Assembly: GCF_022836935.1 (NCBI RefSeq)
Contig: NZ_CP083239.1
Span: forward strand, 3,734,001 to 3,798,000
DNA: 64,000 nt
From: Ancylobacter polymorphus
Lineage (GTDB): Bacteria > Pseudomonadota > Alphaproteobacteria > Rhizobiales > Xanthobacteraceae
Reading direction: 5' to 3'
In this document: in pieces, positions 1 to 10,659 of the stretch
How the letters are laid out: each line of letters starts with the position of its first letter
Numbering within the stretch: position 1 is the first letter of the stretch
The notes under the pieces: model-generated
Told to the model about the DNA's origin: nothing
Seen by the model: the letters and a program-made list of their open reading frames with translations, nothing else
Databases searched by the model: none
Translations under genes and position numbers: made by a program

Positions 1-495
1 AACGCTGCTGGCCAGCAGGCTGCCGGCCAGTAGCGCACCACGGCGGTGCGTGAAGGCCAGTGCCGCCCAGAAGGTCAGCAGCACGGCGGCGATGGCCCCC
101 GCCAGAGACGGCAGGCGATAAAGCCAAACGCGGGTCGGCGCATCGGGAACGCCGACAACCTCCGCAGCCTTGACCATCCCGGCCTGCATCCAGTGCAGCC
201 CAAGCGCCTGCGTGCGCTTGGGCTCCCAGCCGAGCCTCGTTTCCGTCAGCGCACCCGTTTCCGCCATATGGCGGCTGATCAAGGCATAACGCGCGCCGTC
301 CCTGTCCACGGGGGGAATCGAGAAGAGGCCGGGCAGCAGCGCCACCAGACACAGGCCGACGAGGAACAGGCAGGCCCGGCGGTCGGTATGGCAGCACGCC
401 TCGAACAACGCGACGATGCGATCCGGAAGGCGCGGGCCCCGCGCGGAATAAAGCGGGGCGGAACGTGCCTTGCGGCCCGAAGCAAATGACTTCAT
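1..495 (-). CDS. Glycosyltransferase family 39 (ArnT-like) protein, partial
   Basis: This reading frame opens at an ATG (493-495) and runs off the left edge, giving the first 165 residues. A GGGAGGG ribosome site lies about 10 bases before the ATG. A cytoplasmic N-terminus is followed by a hydrophobic segment at about residues 42-58, then IPPVDRDGARYALISRHMAE, the acidic first periplasmic loop typical of GT39/ArnT enzymes. The loop HWMQ and WLYRLPSLAGAIAAVLLTFW also match that family. Members use polyprenyl-phosphate sugars as donors and transfer the sugar to lipid A, protein or other acceptors at the outer face of the inner membrane. The acceptor cannot be told from this fragment. It is on the same strand as ureG, about 94 bp downstream of it, but its function is unrelated to urea. 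Confidence 0.75.
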   Translation of the reverse strand, partial: MKSFASGRKARSAPLYSARGPRLPDRIVALFEACCHTDRRACLFLVGLCLVALLPGLFSIPPVDRDGARYALISRHMAETGALTETRLGWEPKRTQALGLHWMQAGMVKAAEVVGVPDAPTRVWLYRLPSLAGAIAAVLLTFWAALAFTHRRGALLAGSLLASSV

Positions 496-589
496 CGAAT
501 GGAATCCCTCCCGGCTCGATGAAACCTTAGCAGACCGACCGGCCACCCCGCATCCGGGAGTGCCGCCGGTCCGCCACCGTGCGGTCAGG

Positions 590-1243
590 TCAGGCCGGCA
601 CTTTCTCTCCGCCCGCACCCGCCGTCGCCGTGAGCCCACCCGCTTCCTCGATAAAGCGCGCCACCTCGGCAACACCATCGCCTGCCCGCACATTGGCGAA
701 CACGAAGGGGCGGCGCCCCCGCATGCGGCGCGAATCCCGGTCCATCACGTCGAGCGAGGCGCCCACCAGCGGGGCGAGATCCATTTTGTTGATGACGAGG
801 AGATCGGAGCGGGTGATGCCGGGTCCGCCCTTGCGCGGGATCTTCTCACCGGCGGAAACATCGATGACATAGATCGTCAGGTCCGCCAGCTCCGGCGAAA
901 AGGTTGCGGCGAGGTTGTCACCACCGGACTCAATGAGGATCAGGTCAAGCCGAGGGAAGCGTGCGCGCATCTCGGCGATAGCGGCGAGGTTGGCGGAAGC
1001 ATCCTCTCGAATCGCCGTGTGCGGACAGCCGCCCGTCTCCACGCCCATGATGCGCTCGGCCGGAAGCGCGCCGGCGCGGGTGAGGATTTCCGCGTCCTCC
1101 TTGGTGTAGATGTCGTTGGTGATGGCAGCGAGGTCGTAGCGCTCGCGAAAAGTCCGGCATAGCGCCTCCATCAGCGCCGTCTTGCCCGAACCGACCGGCC
1201 CGCCAATGCCGACCCGGAGCGGGCCGCTCGTGTCGCTCGCCAT
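590..1243 (-). CDS. ureG: Urease accessory GTPase UreG
   Basis: UreG (217 aa) is the GTPase that hands nickel to the urease active site together with UreD, UreE and UreF. The P-loop GPVGSGKT is at residues 15-22, the nickel-binding Cys-Pro-His at 73-75, and the NKMD guanine-specificity motif and the [16 protein letters not shown] signature are intact. The start was placed at the ATG at 1241-1243 because the family begins a few residues before the P-loop and a GAGGAG site precedes it. Longer in-frame starts would read back into ureF. It is the last gene of the urease block and begins 16 bp after the ureF stop. Confidence 0.95.
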   Translation of the reverse strand: MASDTSGPLRVGIGGPVGSGKTALMEALCRTFRERYDLAAITNDIYTKEDAEILTRAGALPAERIMGVETGGCPHTAIREDASANLAAIAEMRARFPRLDLILIESGGDNLAATFSPELADLTIYVIDVSAGEKIPRKGGPGITRSDLLVINKMDLAPLVGASLDVMDRDSRRMRGRRPFVFANVRAGDGVAEVARFIEEAGGLTATAGAGGEKVPA

Positions 1244-1259
1244 GATTGTCTCCTCGCCT

Positions 1260-1967
1260 TCAGCTGCGGAACAGCCGCGTGTACTGCGTCTCGTGACGCA
1301 TCGACGCGATATCGGATTTGAGCGCCGCCCCGCCGAGGCGATCCAGCGGCATCTCGGCCGCATGCGGGGCAACCTCGCGGACGATGGCCAGGGTCGCAGC
1401 CAGCGCCCGGTTGCCGTCGGTCTGGCCGAGCGGCACGAGCCTAACGGCGGCAGAGATGAGATTCGCCGCGACGGCGCTGAGGAAGGCGGAAACCGTGGCC
1501 GCCAGCGGCAGGCCATGCGCTGCCGCAGCGATGCCCACGGCCGTGGGATAGGCGACGCGTCCGTCCCAGAGGTCCGGCAGCCGCTCCAGCAGCGGCGCCG
1601 GCCACGCGGCGCGGGTGGCGGCGAGGAAGGCCTCGCCCTGATTCAGCGTTTCCATCTGCCGCTCGCGCGAGGGCGCGAAGGCGGCAGCGAGTTCCAGGAC
1701 ATCGCGCAGCCGCGCATCGTTGCTCTCCCGCGCCGCTTCAAAGGCGTGCGCCAGCAGAACAGCATCGGCGAACGGACCGCCGTGGCGCAGAAGATCGTCC
1801 ACCCAGCCGGTGAGTGAGGCGAGATCGGAGACTTCCTGCGTCTCCACCGCCCATTCGAGCCCGTGCGAATAGGCGAATGCCCCCACGGGATAGGCCGGCG
1901 ACAGCCAGACGAACAGGGCCAGGAGATCGGGCGAGGCGCCAGAGAGCGCCACAGGTGCCTCGCTCAT
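1260..1967 (-). CDS. ureF: Urease accessory protein UreF
   Basis: UreF (235 aa) is a helical scaffold that joins UreD and UreG to the apo-urease and gates GTP-dependent nickel insertion. The family signature [18 protein letters not shown] is near residues 21-38, and the C-terminal part carries the expected [13 protein letters not shown] ending, which contacts UreG. Length and motifs are normal. It starts 9 bp after the ureE stop and is followed closely by ureG, so the three accessory genes should be co-transcribed. Confidence 0.95.
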   Translation of the reverse strand: MSEAPVALSGASPDLLALFVWLSPAYPVGAFAYSHGLEWAVETQEVSDLASLTGWVDDLLRHGGPFADAVLLAHAFEAARESNDARLRDVLELAAAFAPSRERQMETLNQGEAFLAATRAAWPAPLLERLPDLWDGRVAYPTAVGIAAAAHGLPLAATVSAFLSAVAANLISAAVRLVPLGQTDGNRALAATLAIVREVAPHAAEMPLDRLGGAALKSDIASMRHETQYTRLFRS

Positions 1968-1976
1968 GCCCGCGCC

Positions 1977-2786
1977 CTAGTGCCCGTGCTTGTGGCCGTG
2001 CGCATGGCCATGATGTTCATGGTCATGGCCATGCTTGTGGTCATGGCCGTGCTCATGCGCATGGTCGTGGCCGCAACCGCAATCGGGACCGTGCTCGTGC
2101 GCGGCCGGCTTGCCGTCCTGAACGTGCAGCACATCGCGCTCTCGAGCGGGCGCGTGATGGGCGTGCTCATGACCATGGTGATCATGGCCATGGTGGTCAT
2201 GATGCGCATGCCCGTGATCATGGTGCGCATGATCGTGGTGGTCATGAGCGTGATGATCATGATCGTGATGGTCATGGCCGCAGCCGCAGGCCTCGCCATG
2301 GGCGTGGTCGTGATGGTGGTCATGGCCGTGGGCGTGGTGCCCGTGCGCCTCGGCGGCTTCATAGGCACCGCCCTCCGGCTCGAACGCCGCGTCGACCACC
2401 GCGACGGTCGCGCCAAGGCCACGCGCCATCTCCTCCAGCACGCTGTCGCGGGCGATGCGGATGCGATCGGCAAGAAGCTCCGCCGGCACATGGCGGTTGC
2501 CCAGATGCCAGGCAAGCCGCGCCAGATGATGCGCATCCTGCGCCACGATCTCCGCCACCGGCTCCTCGGCCGCGACCACCGCCACGATGCGCCCGTCTTC
2601 GAGCGAGAGGCCGTCTCCGTCTTTCAGCCGCGTCGCCTCGACAAGGTCGAGCAGGAAGGTCACGTCACCCTCGCCGCGCATGGCGATACGGCGGCGGTAG
2701 CGCCCGTCATGCGGCAGCACCACACGGTCAGCGGCGGTGGCGGCATCCCAGCTGCCGGCGGGAAGCACAGTGCGGGCACGGATCAT
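1977..2786 (-). CDS. ureE: Urease nickel metallochaperone UreE with very long His-rich tail
   Basis: UreE (269 aa with the ATG at 2784-2786) binds nickel and delivers it to UreG. Residues 1-147 are a normal UreE core with an N-terminal peptide-binding domain and the metal-binding domain ([13 protein letters not shown]). Residues 148-269 are an exceptional tail containing more than 50 histidines in HDH, HGH and HAH repeats. It includes two copies of a CGCGHDH motif ([11 protein letters not shown] and [11 protein letters not shown]), which suggests an internal duplication. In Klebsiella UreE the His tail has about ten histidines and is dispensable, so this one probably works as a nickel store or buffer. 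The start was chosen over an upstream one because the family begins MIRA and a GGAG site lies 9 bp before it. It lies 51 bp after ureC. Confidence 0.95.
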   Translation of the reverse strand: MIRARTVLPAGSWDAATAADRVVLPHDGRYRRRIAMRGEGDVTFLLDLVEATRLKDGDGLSLEDGRIVAVVAAEEPVAEIVAQDAHHLARLAWHLGNRHVPAELLADRIRIARDSVLEEMARGLGATVAVVDAAFEPEGGAYEAAEAHGHHAHGHDHHHDHAHGEACGCGHDHHDHDHHAHDHHDHAHHDHGHAHHDHHGHDHHGHEHAHHAPARERDVLHVQDGKPAAHEHGPDCGCGHDHAHEHGHDHKHGHDHEHHGHAHGHKHGH

Positions 2787-2837
2787 GGGACAACTCCGGT
2801 GGGGGCGACGCGCAATCTCGGCGTCCTTCCCCAACCC

Positions 2838-4550
<1,713 letters not shown>

Positions 4551-4611
4551 GGCGGCAATCCGTTTCAGGCGGTCAGATAAGACGAGCGGCGGCGATCTCG
4601 TGGGGCGGGGT

Positions 4612-5232
4612 TCAGAGCTTGCCCATCACGTCCTGGCGGAAGCCGTAGACCTCGCGCTTGCCGGCGAGCGCGACCAGCGTCACCTCCCGGCTCTGCCCGG
4701 GCTCGAAGCGCACCGCCGTGCCGGAGGGGATGGCGAGGCGCATGCCGCGCGCCTTCTCCCGCTCGAAAGCGAGGGCGGGGTTGGTCTCGAAGAAGTGGTA
4801 GTGGCTGCCGACCTGGATCGGCCGGTCGCCCGTATTGGCGACGGTGACGGAGACGAAGTCACGCCCGGCGAGCAATTCGATCTCGCCCTCATCCAGCAGC
4901 ATCTCGCCCGGCGCCCCCGCAGCATGGGCGGAGGCAATCGGCTCATGCACGGTGACAAGCTTGGTCCCGTCCGGAAAGGTCGCTTCGACCTGGATTTCGA
5001 CGATCATTTCGGCGACGCCCGGCATCACCTGTTCGGCCGTCAGCACCGTGGTGCCGAGCGTCATCAGTTCCGCAACCGTCTTGCCGTCGCGTGCGCCCTC
5101 CACCACCACATCGGTTATGAGGGCCACCGCTTCGGGATAGTTCAGCTTCACGCCCCGCTCCAAGCGACGGCGGGCCACCAGGGCGGCCATGGCGACGAGC
5201 AGCTTGTCCTTCTCGCGCGGGCTGAGGTTCAT
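4612..5232 (-). CDS. ureAB: Urease gamma-beta fusion subunit (UreA-UreB in one chain)
   Basis: This 206-residue protein fuses the two small urease subunits that most bacteria encode separately. Residues 1-99 match UreA (gamma; [20 protein letters not shown] and [10 protein letters not shown]), and residues 106-206 match UreB (beta; [29 protein letters not shown]). They join through a short Ala/Gly linker around residues 100-107. The chain still shows both subunit ends, so the predicted enzyme is a two-chain trimer like that of Helicobacter, although built in an alphaproteobacterium. The ATG at 5230-5232 has a GGAG site 8 bp upstream. An in-frame extension upstream is not supported by homology. 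Confidence 0.93.
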   Translation of the reverse strand: MNLSPREKDKLLVAMAALVARRRLERGVKLNYPEAVALITDVVVEGARDGKTVAELMTLGTTVLTAEQVMPGVAEMIVEIQVEATFPDGTKLVTVHEPIASAHAAGAPGEMLLDEGEIELLAGRDFVSVTVANTGDRPIQVGSHYHFFETNPALAFEREKARGMRLAIPSGTAVRFEPGQSREVTLVALAGKREVYGFRQDVMGKL

Positions 5233-5290
5233 TGAAGCGTCTCCGGCTCTGCAAAGGCGATGGTCGCGGCAAAAGTCCGCCTTACTTGCA

Positions 5291-6181
5291 TCAGGAATGC
5301 CAAATGCGCGGCACCTCGCCGACGCCGAGCACGGCGAGCACACGGCGTATGGCACTTTCCAGCGGCGCGCCATCCCGGGCGAGCAGCCGAACGGAGAGCA
5401 TGCCGTCCCAGGCGCTGGCCCCGGCGTCGAGCCCGTCGGGCAGTTCGGCGGGCAGGAATTCGTCCTCTCCCGCAGCAAGGCCGAGCGCGCCGCGCACGGC
5501 ATCGAGCCGGGCTTCGGCATCCGGCGCGACCAGCAGCAGCGTGGCGAAAGCGGCCCAGCCGCCGGCGGTGGCGCGGCGGTCGAGCGTGGCGGCGATGTCG
5601 CCGTCCAGCTGTAGCCCGTCAGCATAAATCAGCCGGCCGCTGCGGCGGATACGCCAGCGGTCCCGCAGGCTGCCATAGGAGAGGCGCTCACCGCGGGCGG
5701 TGCGACCGAGAATGACCGGCTCGACCAGCAGCAGGCGCGCATCCGGCGCCACCTCGGCGGCGATGGAGCGCTCCACCCGCGCCCCATCGAACACGATGGT
5801 CGCCTGCGGCATCCAATGCAGGCTGGCACCCGTCTCCGCGATGAGTTCGACGTCGATGTGGGAGGTCGCCCCGTCGGAGCGGTAGATCTTCTCGGCCGCC
5901 TGAGTGGTGACTACCAATTGGGCATTTCGCCCAGCATGAAGGCAGCTTTGCGAGGCATCGCCCCCCGCGAGCCCGCCGCCGGTATTGATCATCACCGCTT
6001 CCAGGGCAAGACCGCGCCGGCCGGAGCGCGGAAAACGCACGCGCGCGAAACCCTCCTCCTCGATCCGCCCGCGCACCGTGCGCCCATCCAGCGCCCGCGC
6101 TTCGACCAATAACCGCCCCTGCCCACGCCGCTCGACCGGGATGGTGGCGGCGGCGTCAGACGGCAATGCGGTTGCGAACAT
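5291..6181 (-). CDS. ureD: Urease accessory protein UreD
   Basis: UreD (296 aa; UreH in Helicobacter) is the accessory protein that binds apo-urease first and recruits UreF and UreG for nickel insertion. Family signatures include [24 protein letters not shown] and [14 protein letters not shown]. The start at 6179-6181 is favoured because it has a GAGG site 6 bp upstream. An in-frame ATG at 6203-6205 would add eight residues. Either way the gene begins inside the end of urtE (26 bp overlap with the favoured start), which ties the transporter and enzyme genes into one transcript. It ends 58 bp before the fused ureA/B gene. Confidence 0.93.
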   Translation of the reverse strand: MFATALPSDAAATIPVERRGQGRLLVEARALDGRTVRGRIEEEGFARVRFPRSGRRGLALEAVMINTGGGLAGGDASQSCLHAGRNAQLVVTTQAAEKIYRSDGATSHIDVELIAETGASLHWMPQATIVFDGARVERSIAAEVAPDARLLLVEPVILGRTARGERLSYGSLRDRWRIRRSGRLIYADGLQLDGDIAATLDRRATAGGWAAFATLLLVAPDAEARLDAVRGALGLAAGEDEFLPAELPDGLDAGASAWDGMLSVRLLARDGAPLESAIRRVLAVLGVGEVPRIWHS

Positions 6182-6851
6182 CGGGATCCTCAAGAGCGGC
6201 ACCATCGCCGGACATCACCACAGCGCCACGCTCCATGACGATGAAATGGTCGGCGAGTTCCTTGGCGAAGTCGAAATACTGCTCGACCAGTACAATGGCC
6301 ATGTCGCCCTTGGACCGCAGATAGCGGATGGCGTTGCCGATATCCTTGATGATCGAGGGCTGGATGCCCTCCGTCGGCTCGTCCAGCACCAGCACCTTGG
6401 GCCGCATGGTCAGCGCCCGGCCGATGGCCAGTTGCTGCTGCTGGCCGCCGGAGAGGTCGCCGCCGCGCCGGCGCATCATCGAATCGAGCACCGGGAACAG
6501 CGAGAAAACATCATCGGGGATGAAGCGGTCGGCACGCTTCAGGGGCGCGAATCCGGTCTGCAGATTTTCCGCCACGGTGAGCAGCGGGAAGATCTCGCGC
6601 CCCTGCGGCACGAAGGCGATGCCCCGCCGCGCCCGCTCGGACGGCACCATCGCGGTGATGTCCTCGCCATTGAACCGGATTGCGCCCTTGGCGACGGGCG
6701 CCTGCCCGACAATGGCCCGCATGAGGCTGGTCTTGCCGACGCCATTGCGGCCGAGCACGCACGTGACCTTGCCGGGCTCGGCGGTGAGCGAGACGCCGCG
6801 CAAGGCCTGCGCCGCGCCGTAGAAGAGGTTGATGTCCTGAACTTCCAGCAT
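6156..6851 (-). CDS. urtE: Urea ABC transporter ATP-binding protein UrtE
   Basis: UrtE (231 aa) is one of two ATPases of the UrtABCDE urea importer, a relative of the LivF branched-chain amino acid ATPase. Walker A GRNGVGKT is at residues 34-41, the signature LSGGQ at 133-137 and Walker B VLVLDEP at 153-159, followed by the PTEGIQPSI stretch characteristic of UrtE. It begins 5 bp after the urtD stop and overlaps the start of ureD. It belongs with UrtD at the cytoplasmic face of the UrtB/UrtC permease. Confidence 0.95.
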   Translation of the reverse strand: MLEVQDINLFYGAAQALRGVSLTAEPGKVTCVLGRNGVGKTSLMRAIVGQAPVAKGAIRFNGEDITAMVPSERARRGIAFVPQGREIFPLLTVAENLQTGFAPLKRADRFIPDDVFSLFPVLDSMMRRRGGDLSGGQQQQLAIGRALTMRPKVLVLDEPTEGIQPSIIKDIGNAIRYLRSKGDMAIVLVEQYFDFAKELADHFIVMERGAVVMSGDGAALEDPDVRNRIAV

Positions 6852-6856
6852 GAGCC

Positions 6857-7663
6857 CTAGCGCCCCAGATAGACTTCGATGACGCGCTCATTGGCGCTCA
6901 CCTGATCGAGCGTCCCCTCGGCCAGCACAGAGCCTTCATGCAGGCACATGACCCGCACGCCGAGGTCGCGCACGAAGGTCATGTCGTGCTCGACCACAAC
7001 GACCGAATGTCCGTTGGCGTTGATCGCCCGCAGCAGCTCGGCAGTCTGGGCGGTCTCCGCGTCGGTCATACCGGCCACCGGCTCGTCGACCAGCAGGAGC
7101 TTGGGGTCCTGCGCCAGCAGCATGCCGATCTCCAGCCACTGCTTCTGCCCGTGCGACAACGCCCCGCCGAGGCGGTCGCGATGCTCGGTGAGACGGATGG
7201 TCTCGAAAATCTCGTCGATGCGCTCGCGCTCCGCCGCGCTTTCGCGCCGGAAGATGTTCGGCAATGCCCGCCGCTGGCCCTTCAGCGCGAGGCGGAGATT
7301 GTCGAGCACCGTGTGGCTCTCGAACACGGTCGGCTTCTGGAACTTGCGACCGATGCCCAGCGTAGCGATTTGCGTCTCGTCCAGCTTGGTCAGGTCGGTG
7401 GTGCCACCATTGAAGAACACGTCGCCCCGATCGGGACGGGTCTTGCCGGTGATGACATCCATCATCGTCGTTTTGCCGGCGCCATTGGGGCCGATCACGG
7501 CCCGCATCTCGCCGGGATCGACGGTGAAGGACAGCGCGTTGAGCGCGCGGAAGCCATCGAAGGTGACGGTGACGGCGTCGAGATAGAGCAGCGCCTCGGT
7601 CAGTTCCTTCTTCGCGGCAGGTGCCGCCTCGGCAATGGGTTCGAGCGTCGCGGTGTCGGTCAT
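6857..7663 (-). CDS. urtD: Urea ABC transporter ATP-binding protein UrtD
   Basis: UrtD (268 aa) is the LivG-like ATPase of the urea importer. It has Walker A GPNGAGKTT, the UrtD-type signature ALSHGQKQWLEIGMLLAQDP in place of LSGGQ, Walker B LLLVDEP and the H-loop VVVVEHDM. The ATG at 7661-7663 was chosen because an AGGGAG site lies just upstream. A GTG five codons earlier would overlap the urtC stop. The N-terminal 30 residues are a variable Ala/Glu-rich lead common in UrtD. Confidence 0.95.
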   Translation of the reverse strand: MTDTATLEPIAEAAPAAKKELTEALLYLDAVTVTFDGFRALNALSFTVDPGEMRAVIGPNGAGKTTMMDVITGKTRPDRGDVFFNGGTTDLTKLDETQIATLGIGRKFQKPTVFESHTVLDNLRLALKGQRRALPNIFRRESAAERERIDEIFETIRLTEHRDRLGGALSHGQKQWLEIGMLLAQDPKLLLVDEPVAGMTDAETAQTAELLRAINANGHSVVVVEHDMTFVRDLGVRVMCLHEGSVLAEGTLDQVSANERVIEVYLGR

Positions 7664-7674
7664 GTCGCTCTCCC

Positions 7675-8838
7675 TCACTCGGCCGGGCCGGGCGCGGCTA
7701 CGGGCGCGGCCGGTATGTCATCATGCGGCCGGCGCTTTTCGCGCCAGTCGTAATAGGTGCCGACAATGCCCTTCGGCAGGAACAGGGTGACGGCGACGAA
7801 CAGGCCGCCGAGCATGAACAGCCAGTACGGGGCGAGGATGCCTGAGGTGAAATAGGTCTTGGCGTAGTTCACCAGCACCGCCCCCAGCGCCGCGCCGACC
7901 AGCGTGCCGCGCCCGCCGACCGCCACCCAGACGATGATCTCGATGGAATTGGCCGGCGAGAACTCCGAGGGGTTGATGATGCCGACCTGCGGCACATAGA
8001 GCGCGCCGGCAATACCCGCGAGCATGGCGGAAACGACGAAGGCGACCAGCTTGTAGTTCTCCGCCCGGTAGCCGGTGAAGCGCACCCGCGTCTCCGCATC
8101 GCGGATGGCGACCAGCACCTTGCCGAAATGCGAGCGCACGAGGAAGCGGCACAGAACATAGCCGAGTCCCAGCGCCACCGCCGACAGGACGAACAGCACC
8201 AGCCGCGTGCCGTCCGCCTGGATGTTGAAGCCGAGAATGTCCTTGAAGTCGGTGAGGCCGTTATTGCCGCCGAAACCCATATCGTTGCGGAAGAAGGCCA
8301 GCAGCAGGGCGAAGGTCATCGCCTGGGTGATGATGGACAGGTACACGCCGGTGACGCGCGAGCGGAAGGCGAACCAGCCGAACACCAGCGCAAGAAGCCC
8401 CGGTGCCAGCAGCACCATCAGCGCGGCAAAGGGGAACATGTCGAAGCCGTACCAGAACCAGGGCAGTTCCTTCCAATTTAGGAACACCATGAAATCCGGC
8501 AGCACCGGGTCGCCATAGACGCCGCGCGTGCCGATCTGGCGCATCAGGTACATGCCCATCGCATAGCCGCCGAGCGCGAAGAACGCGCCCTGCCCAAGCG
8601 AGAGGATCCCGACATAGCCCCAGATGAGATCCACCGAGAGTGCGAGCAGCGCATAGGTCAAGTACTTGCCTAGCAGCGAGACCACATAGGTCGGAACATG
8701 CACCGCCGAATTCGGCGATACGGCAAGGTTGAGGATGGGCACCAGCACCGCGACGACGGCGAGGATGATGAGAAAGACGATGCCGCTGGTGCCGAGCAGC
8801 GCGGGCTGACGGGTCATGTTTGTCACGGGCGCACTCAT
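7675..8838 (-). CDS. urtC: Urea ABC transporter permease UrtC
   Basis: UrtC (387 aa) is the LivM-like inner-membrane permease of the urea importer. About ten hydrophobic segments are visible, with the family stretches DLIWGYVGILSLGQGAFFALGG and NSIEIIVWVAVGGRGTLVG. The Pro/Ala-rich C-terminus is probably cytoplasmic. Its ATG overlaps the urtB stop by 4 bp (ATGA at 8835-8838), which indicates translational coupling. Confidence 0.96.
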   Translation of the reverse strand: MSAPVTNMTRQPALLGTSGIVFLIILAVVAVLVPILNLAVSPNSAVHVPTYVVSLLGKYLTYALLALSVDLIWGYVGILSLGQGAFFALGGYAMGMYLMRQIGTRGVYGDPVLPDFMVFLNWKELPWFWYGFDMFPFAALMVLLAPGLLALVFGWFAFRSRVTGVYLSIITQAMTFALLLAFFRNDMGFGGNNGLTDFKDILGFNIQADGTRLVLFVLSAVALGLGYVLCRFLVRSHFGKVLVAIRDAETRVRFTGYRAENYKLVAFVVSAMLAGIAGALYVPQVGIINPSEFSPANSIEIIVWVAVGGRGTLVGAALGAVLVNYAKTYFTSGILAPYWLFMLGGLFVAVTLFLPKGIVGTYYDWREKRRPHDDIPAAPVAAPGPAE

Positions 8839-10472
8839 GCCTCGATCGACCTTCCCTTGAGGGCGAAGAGGCCTCTTGGGCGCTTCTGGATGAACAGGAT
8901 GACGATGACCAGCAGCGCGATCTTGCCGAGCACGGCGCCGGCATAGGGTTCGAGCAGCTTGTTGGCGACGCCGAGTGTCATCGCACCGACCAGCGTGCCC
9001 CAGAGGTTGCCGACGCCGCCGAACACCACGACCAGGAAGCTGTCGATGATGTAGCTCTGGCCGAGATTGGGCGACACATTGTCGATCTGGCTCAGAGCCA
9101 CCCCGGCCATACCGGCGATGCCGGAACCGAGGCCGAAGGTCATCGCGTCGACCCAGTTGGTGCGGATGCCCATGGAGGCGGCCATCCGGCGATTCTGCGT
9201 CACCGCCCGCATCTCAAGGCCGATACGGGTCAGCCGAAGCGTTGCGAGCAGCGCGAAAAACACCAGCAATGAGAAGACGATAATCCAAAGTCGCCCCGAG
9301 GTGATCGCCAGCTGGCCGATCTCGAAACTGCCGGACATCCAGCTTGGGGCGCCGACTTCGCGGTTGGTGGGGCCGAAAATGGTGCGGATCGCCTGCTGCA
9401 GGATCAGCGAAATGCCCCATGTCGCAAGGAGTGTCTCCAGTGCCCGGCCGTAGAGAAAGCGGATGACCGTGCGTTCGATGAGGACGCCGATGAGACCGGT
9501 GAAGACGAAAGCGAGCGGGATCGCGATCAGCAGCGACACGTCGAACAGGCCGGGATAGGAGGTGCGGATCACCTCCTGCACGACGAAGGTGGTGTAGGCG
9601 CCGAGCATGACCATTTCGCCATGCGCCATGTTGATGACGCCCATCACGCCGAAGGTGATGGCGAGGCCGATGGCGGCCAGCAGCAGCACCGAGCCGAGCG
9701 AGAGGCCGTACCAGACATTCTGCGCCATGCCCCACAAAGCGAGGTTGCGCTCGATGCCGGCGATCGCGTCGGCGGCAGCCTGCTTCACCTCCGGCGCCGC
9801 GCTTTCCGGCACCGAGCGCAGGATGGCGAGCGCGTCCTGATTGCCCTCGGCCCCCACCAGCTCGACGGCGGCGATGCGCTCGGCCGGGGTGATGCCTTCC
9901 TTGCCGATCAGGATCGAGGCGCGGGCGAGGTTCATCGCCGACTTCACCTTCGGGTCGCTCTCCTTGGCGAGCGCGGCGTCCAGCGCCGGCAGGGCGGCTT
10001 CGTCACGCGAGCGGCCCACCGCCAGCGCGGCCTCGCGCCGCTTGCCGGCATCCGGGCTCACCAGCGAAAGGGCGCCGTTGGCCGCATCGATAGCGCGGCG
10101 GACGCGGTTGTTGACGCGCACCGGCTTGACGGCGGGCGCCTCGGCGACCGGCTGCAGGGTCAGCGGGTCGAGCAGCGCTCCCCCCTCGCCCTGGATGAAC
10201 AGGCGCGGCGGCGTGCCGCCGAAGAGGAGCTTGCCCTCGGCCAGCGCCGTGACGATGCCAGCGGCGGCCGGGCTGCCGCTCAGCGCCAGCGCGCCGAGCG
10301 CGGCTTCGGTGTCGTCATATTTGTTGGTGGTGAGCTGGGCCAGCGGTGCGCTGATGTCCGGGGTGCCGGCGTCCTGCGCGGCGGCGCGCCCGAGCGGGGC
10401 GGCGGCACACAGCAGGGCGAGCGCACAGAGCAGGCGGGCGAAGCGGAAAAGGCGAGCGCGTGAGGTCATCAT
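8835..10472 (-). CDS. urtB: Urea ABC transporter permease UrtB with exported N-terminal domain
   Basis: UrtB (545 aa) is the LivH-like permease partner of UrtC. Residues 1-33 look like a cleavable signal peptide. Residues 35 to about 235 form an Ala-rich helical domain with short repeats (KRREAALAVG, SDPKVKSAMNLARA, EGNQDALAILRSV) resembling HEAT-like repeats, predicted periplasmic. The permease domain follows from about 240, with NVWYGLSLGSVLLLAAIGLAITFGVMG-type helices and MAHGEMVMLGAY. This layout is known in many proteobacterial UrtB proteins. It starts 187 bp after urtA, and the gap contains a strong hairpin. Two adjacent ATG codons (10467-10472) are possible starts. Confidence 0.95.
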   Translation of the reverse strand: MMTSRARLFRFARLLCALALLCAAAPLGRAAAQDAGTPDISAPLAQLTTNKYDDTEAALGALALSGSPAAAGIVTALAEGKLLFGGTPPRLFIQGEGGALLDPLTLQPVAEAPAVKPVRVNNRVRRAIDAANGALSLVSPDAGKRREAALAVGRSRDEAALPALDAALAKESDPKVKSAMNLARASILIGKEGITPAERIAAVELVGAEGNQDALAILRSVPESAAPEVKQAAADAIAGIERNLALWGMAQNVWYGLSLGSVLLLAAIGLAITFGVMGVINMAHGEMVMLGAYTTFVVQEVIRTSYPGLFDVSLLIAIPLAFVFTGLIGVLIERTVIRFLYGRALETLLATWGISLILQQAIRTIFGPTNREVGAPSWMSGSFEIGQLAITSGRLWIIVFSLLVFFALLATLRLTRIGLEMRAVTQNRRMAASMGIRTNWVDAMTFGLGSGIAGMAGVALSQIDNVSPNLGQSYIIDSFLVVVFGGVGNLWGTLVGAMTLGVANKLLEPYAGAVLGKIALLVIVILFIQKRPRGLFALKGRSIEA

Positions 10473-10585
10473 CGTCCGTCGATGTGGCGCTGCGGAAGAC
10501 CGGAGCGGACTCCGGCGGCGACGGCGGTACGCGAAGCGGGAGGTGTTCCCCGACGACCTGGAGCCCTATCGGGCCCGGGCCGGTT

Positions 10586-10608
10586 CCGGCCGCCACGAGG
10601 GCGGCCGG
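10586..10608 (-). promoter_or_regulatory. Stem-loop in the urtA-urtB gap
   Basis: The arms CCGGCCGCC and GGCGGCCGG pair perfectly over 9 bp around a 5-nt loop, 51 bp after the urtA stop. No T-run follows in the direction of transcription, so this is unlikely to be a full terminator. A stem-loop after the solute-binding protein gene of an ABC operon often protects the upstream mRNA and keeps the binding protein more abundant than the permease; that role is inferred here. Confidence 0.55.
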
Positions 10609-10659
10609 AGATATCAGGCGAAGCAGGCGGGAGGGGATGCCCCCGCCCGCGGCGCGGCC

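Noticed and set aside
1977..2340. Possible tandem DNA repeat or CRISPR-like array
   Set aside because: The repeats are short CAT/GCC-type codon repeats encoding the UreE His tail; there are no unique spacers or fixed direct repeats.
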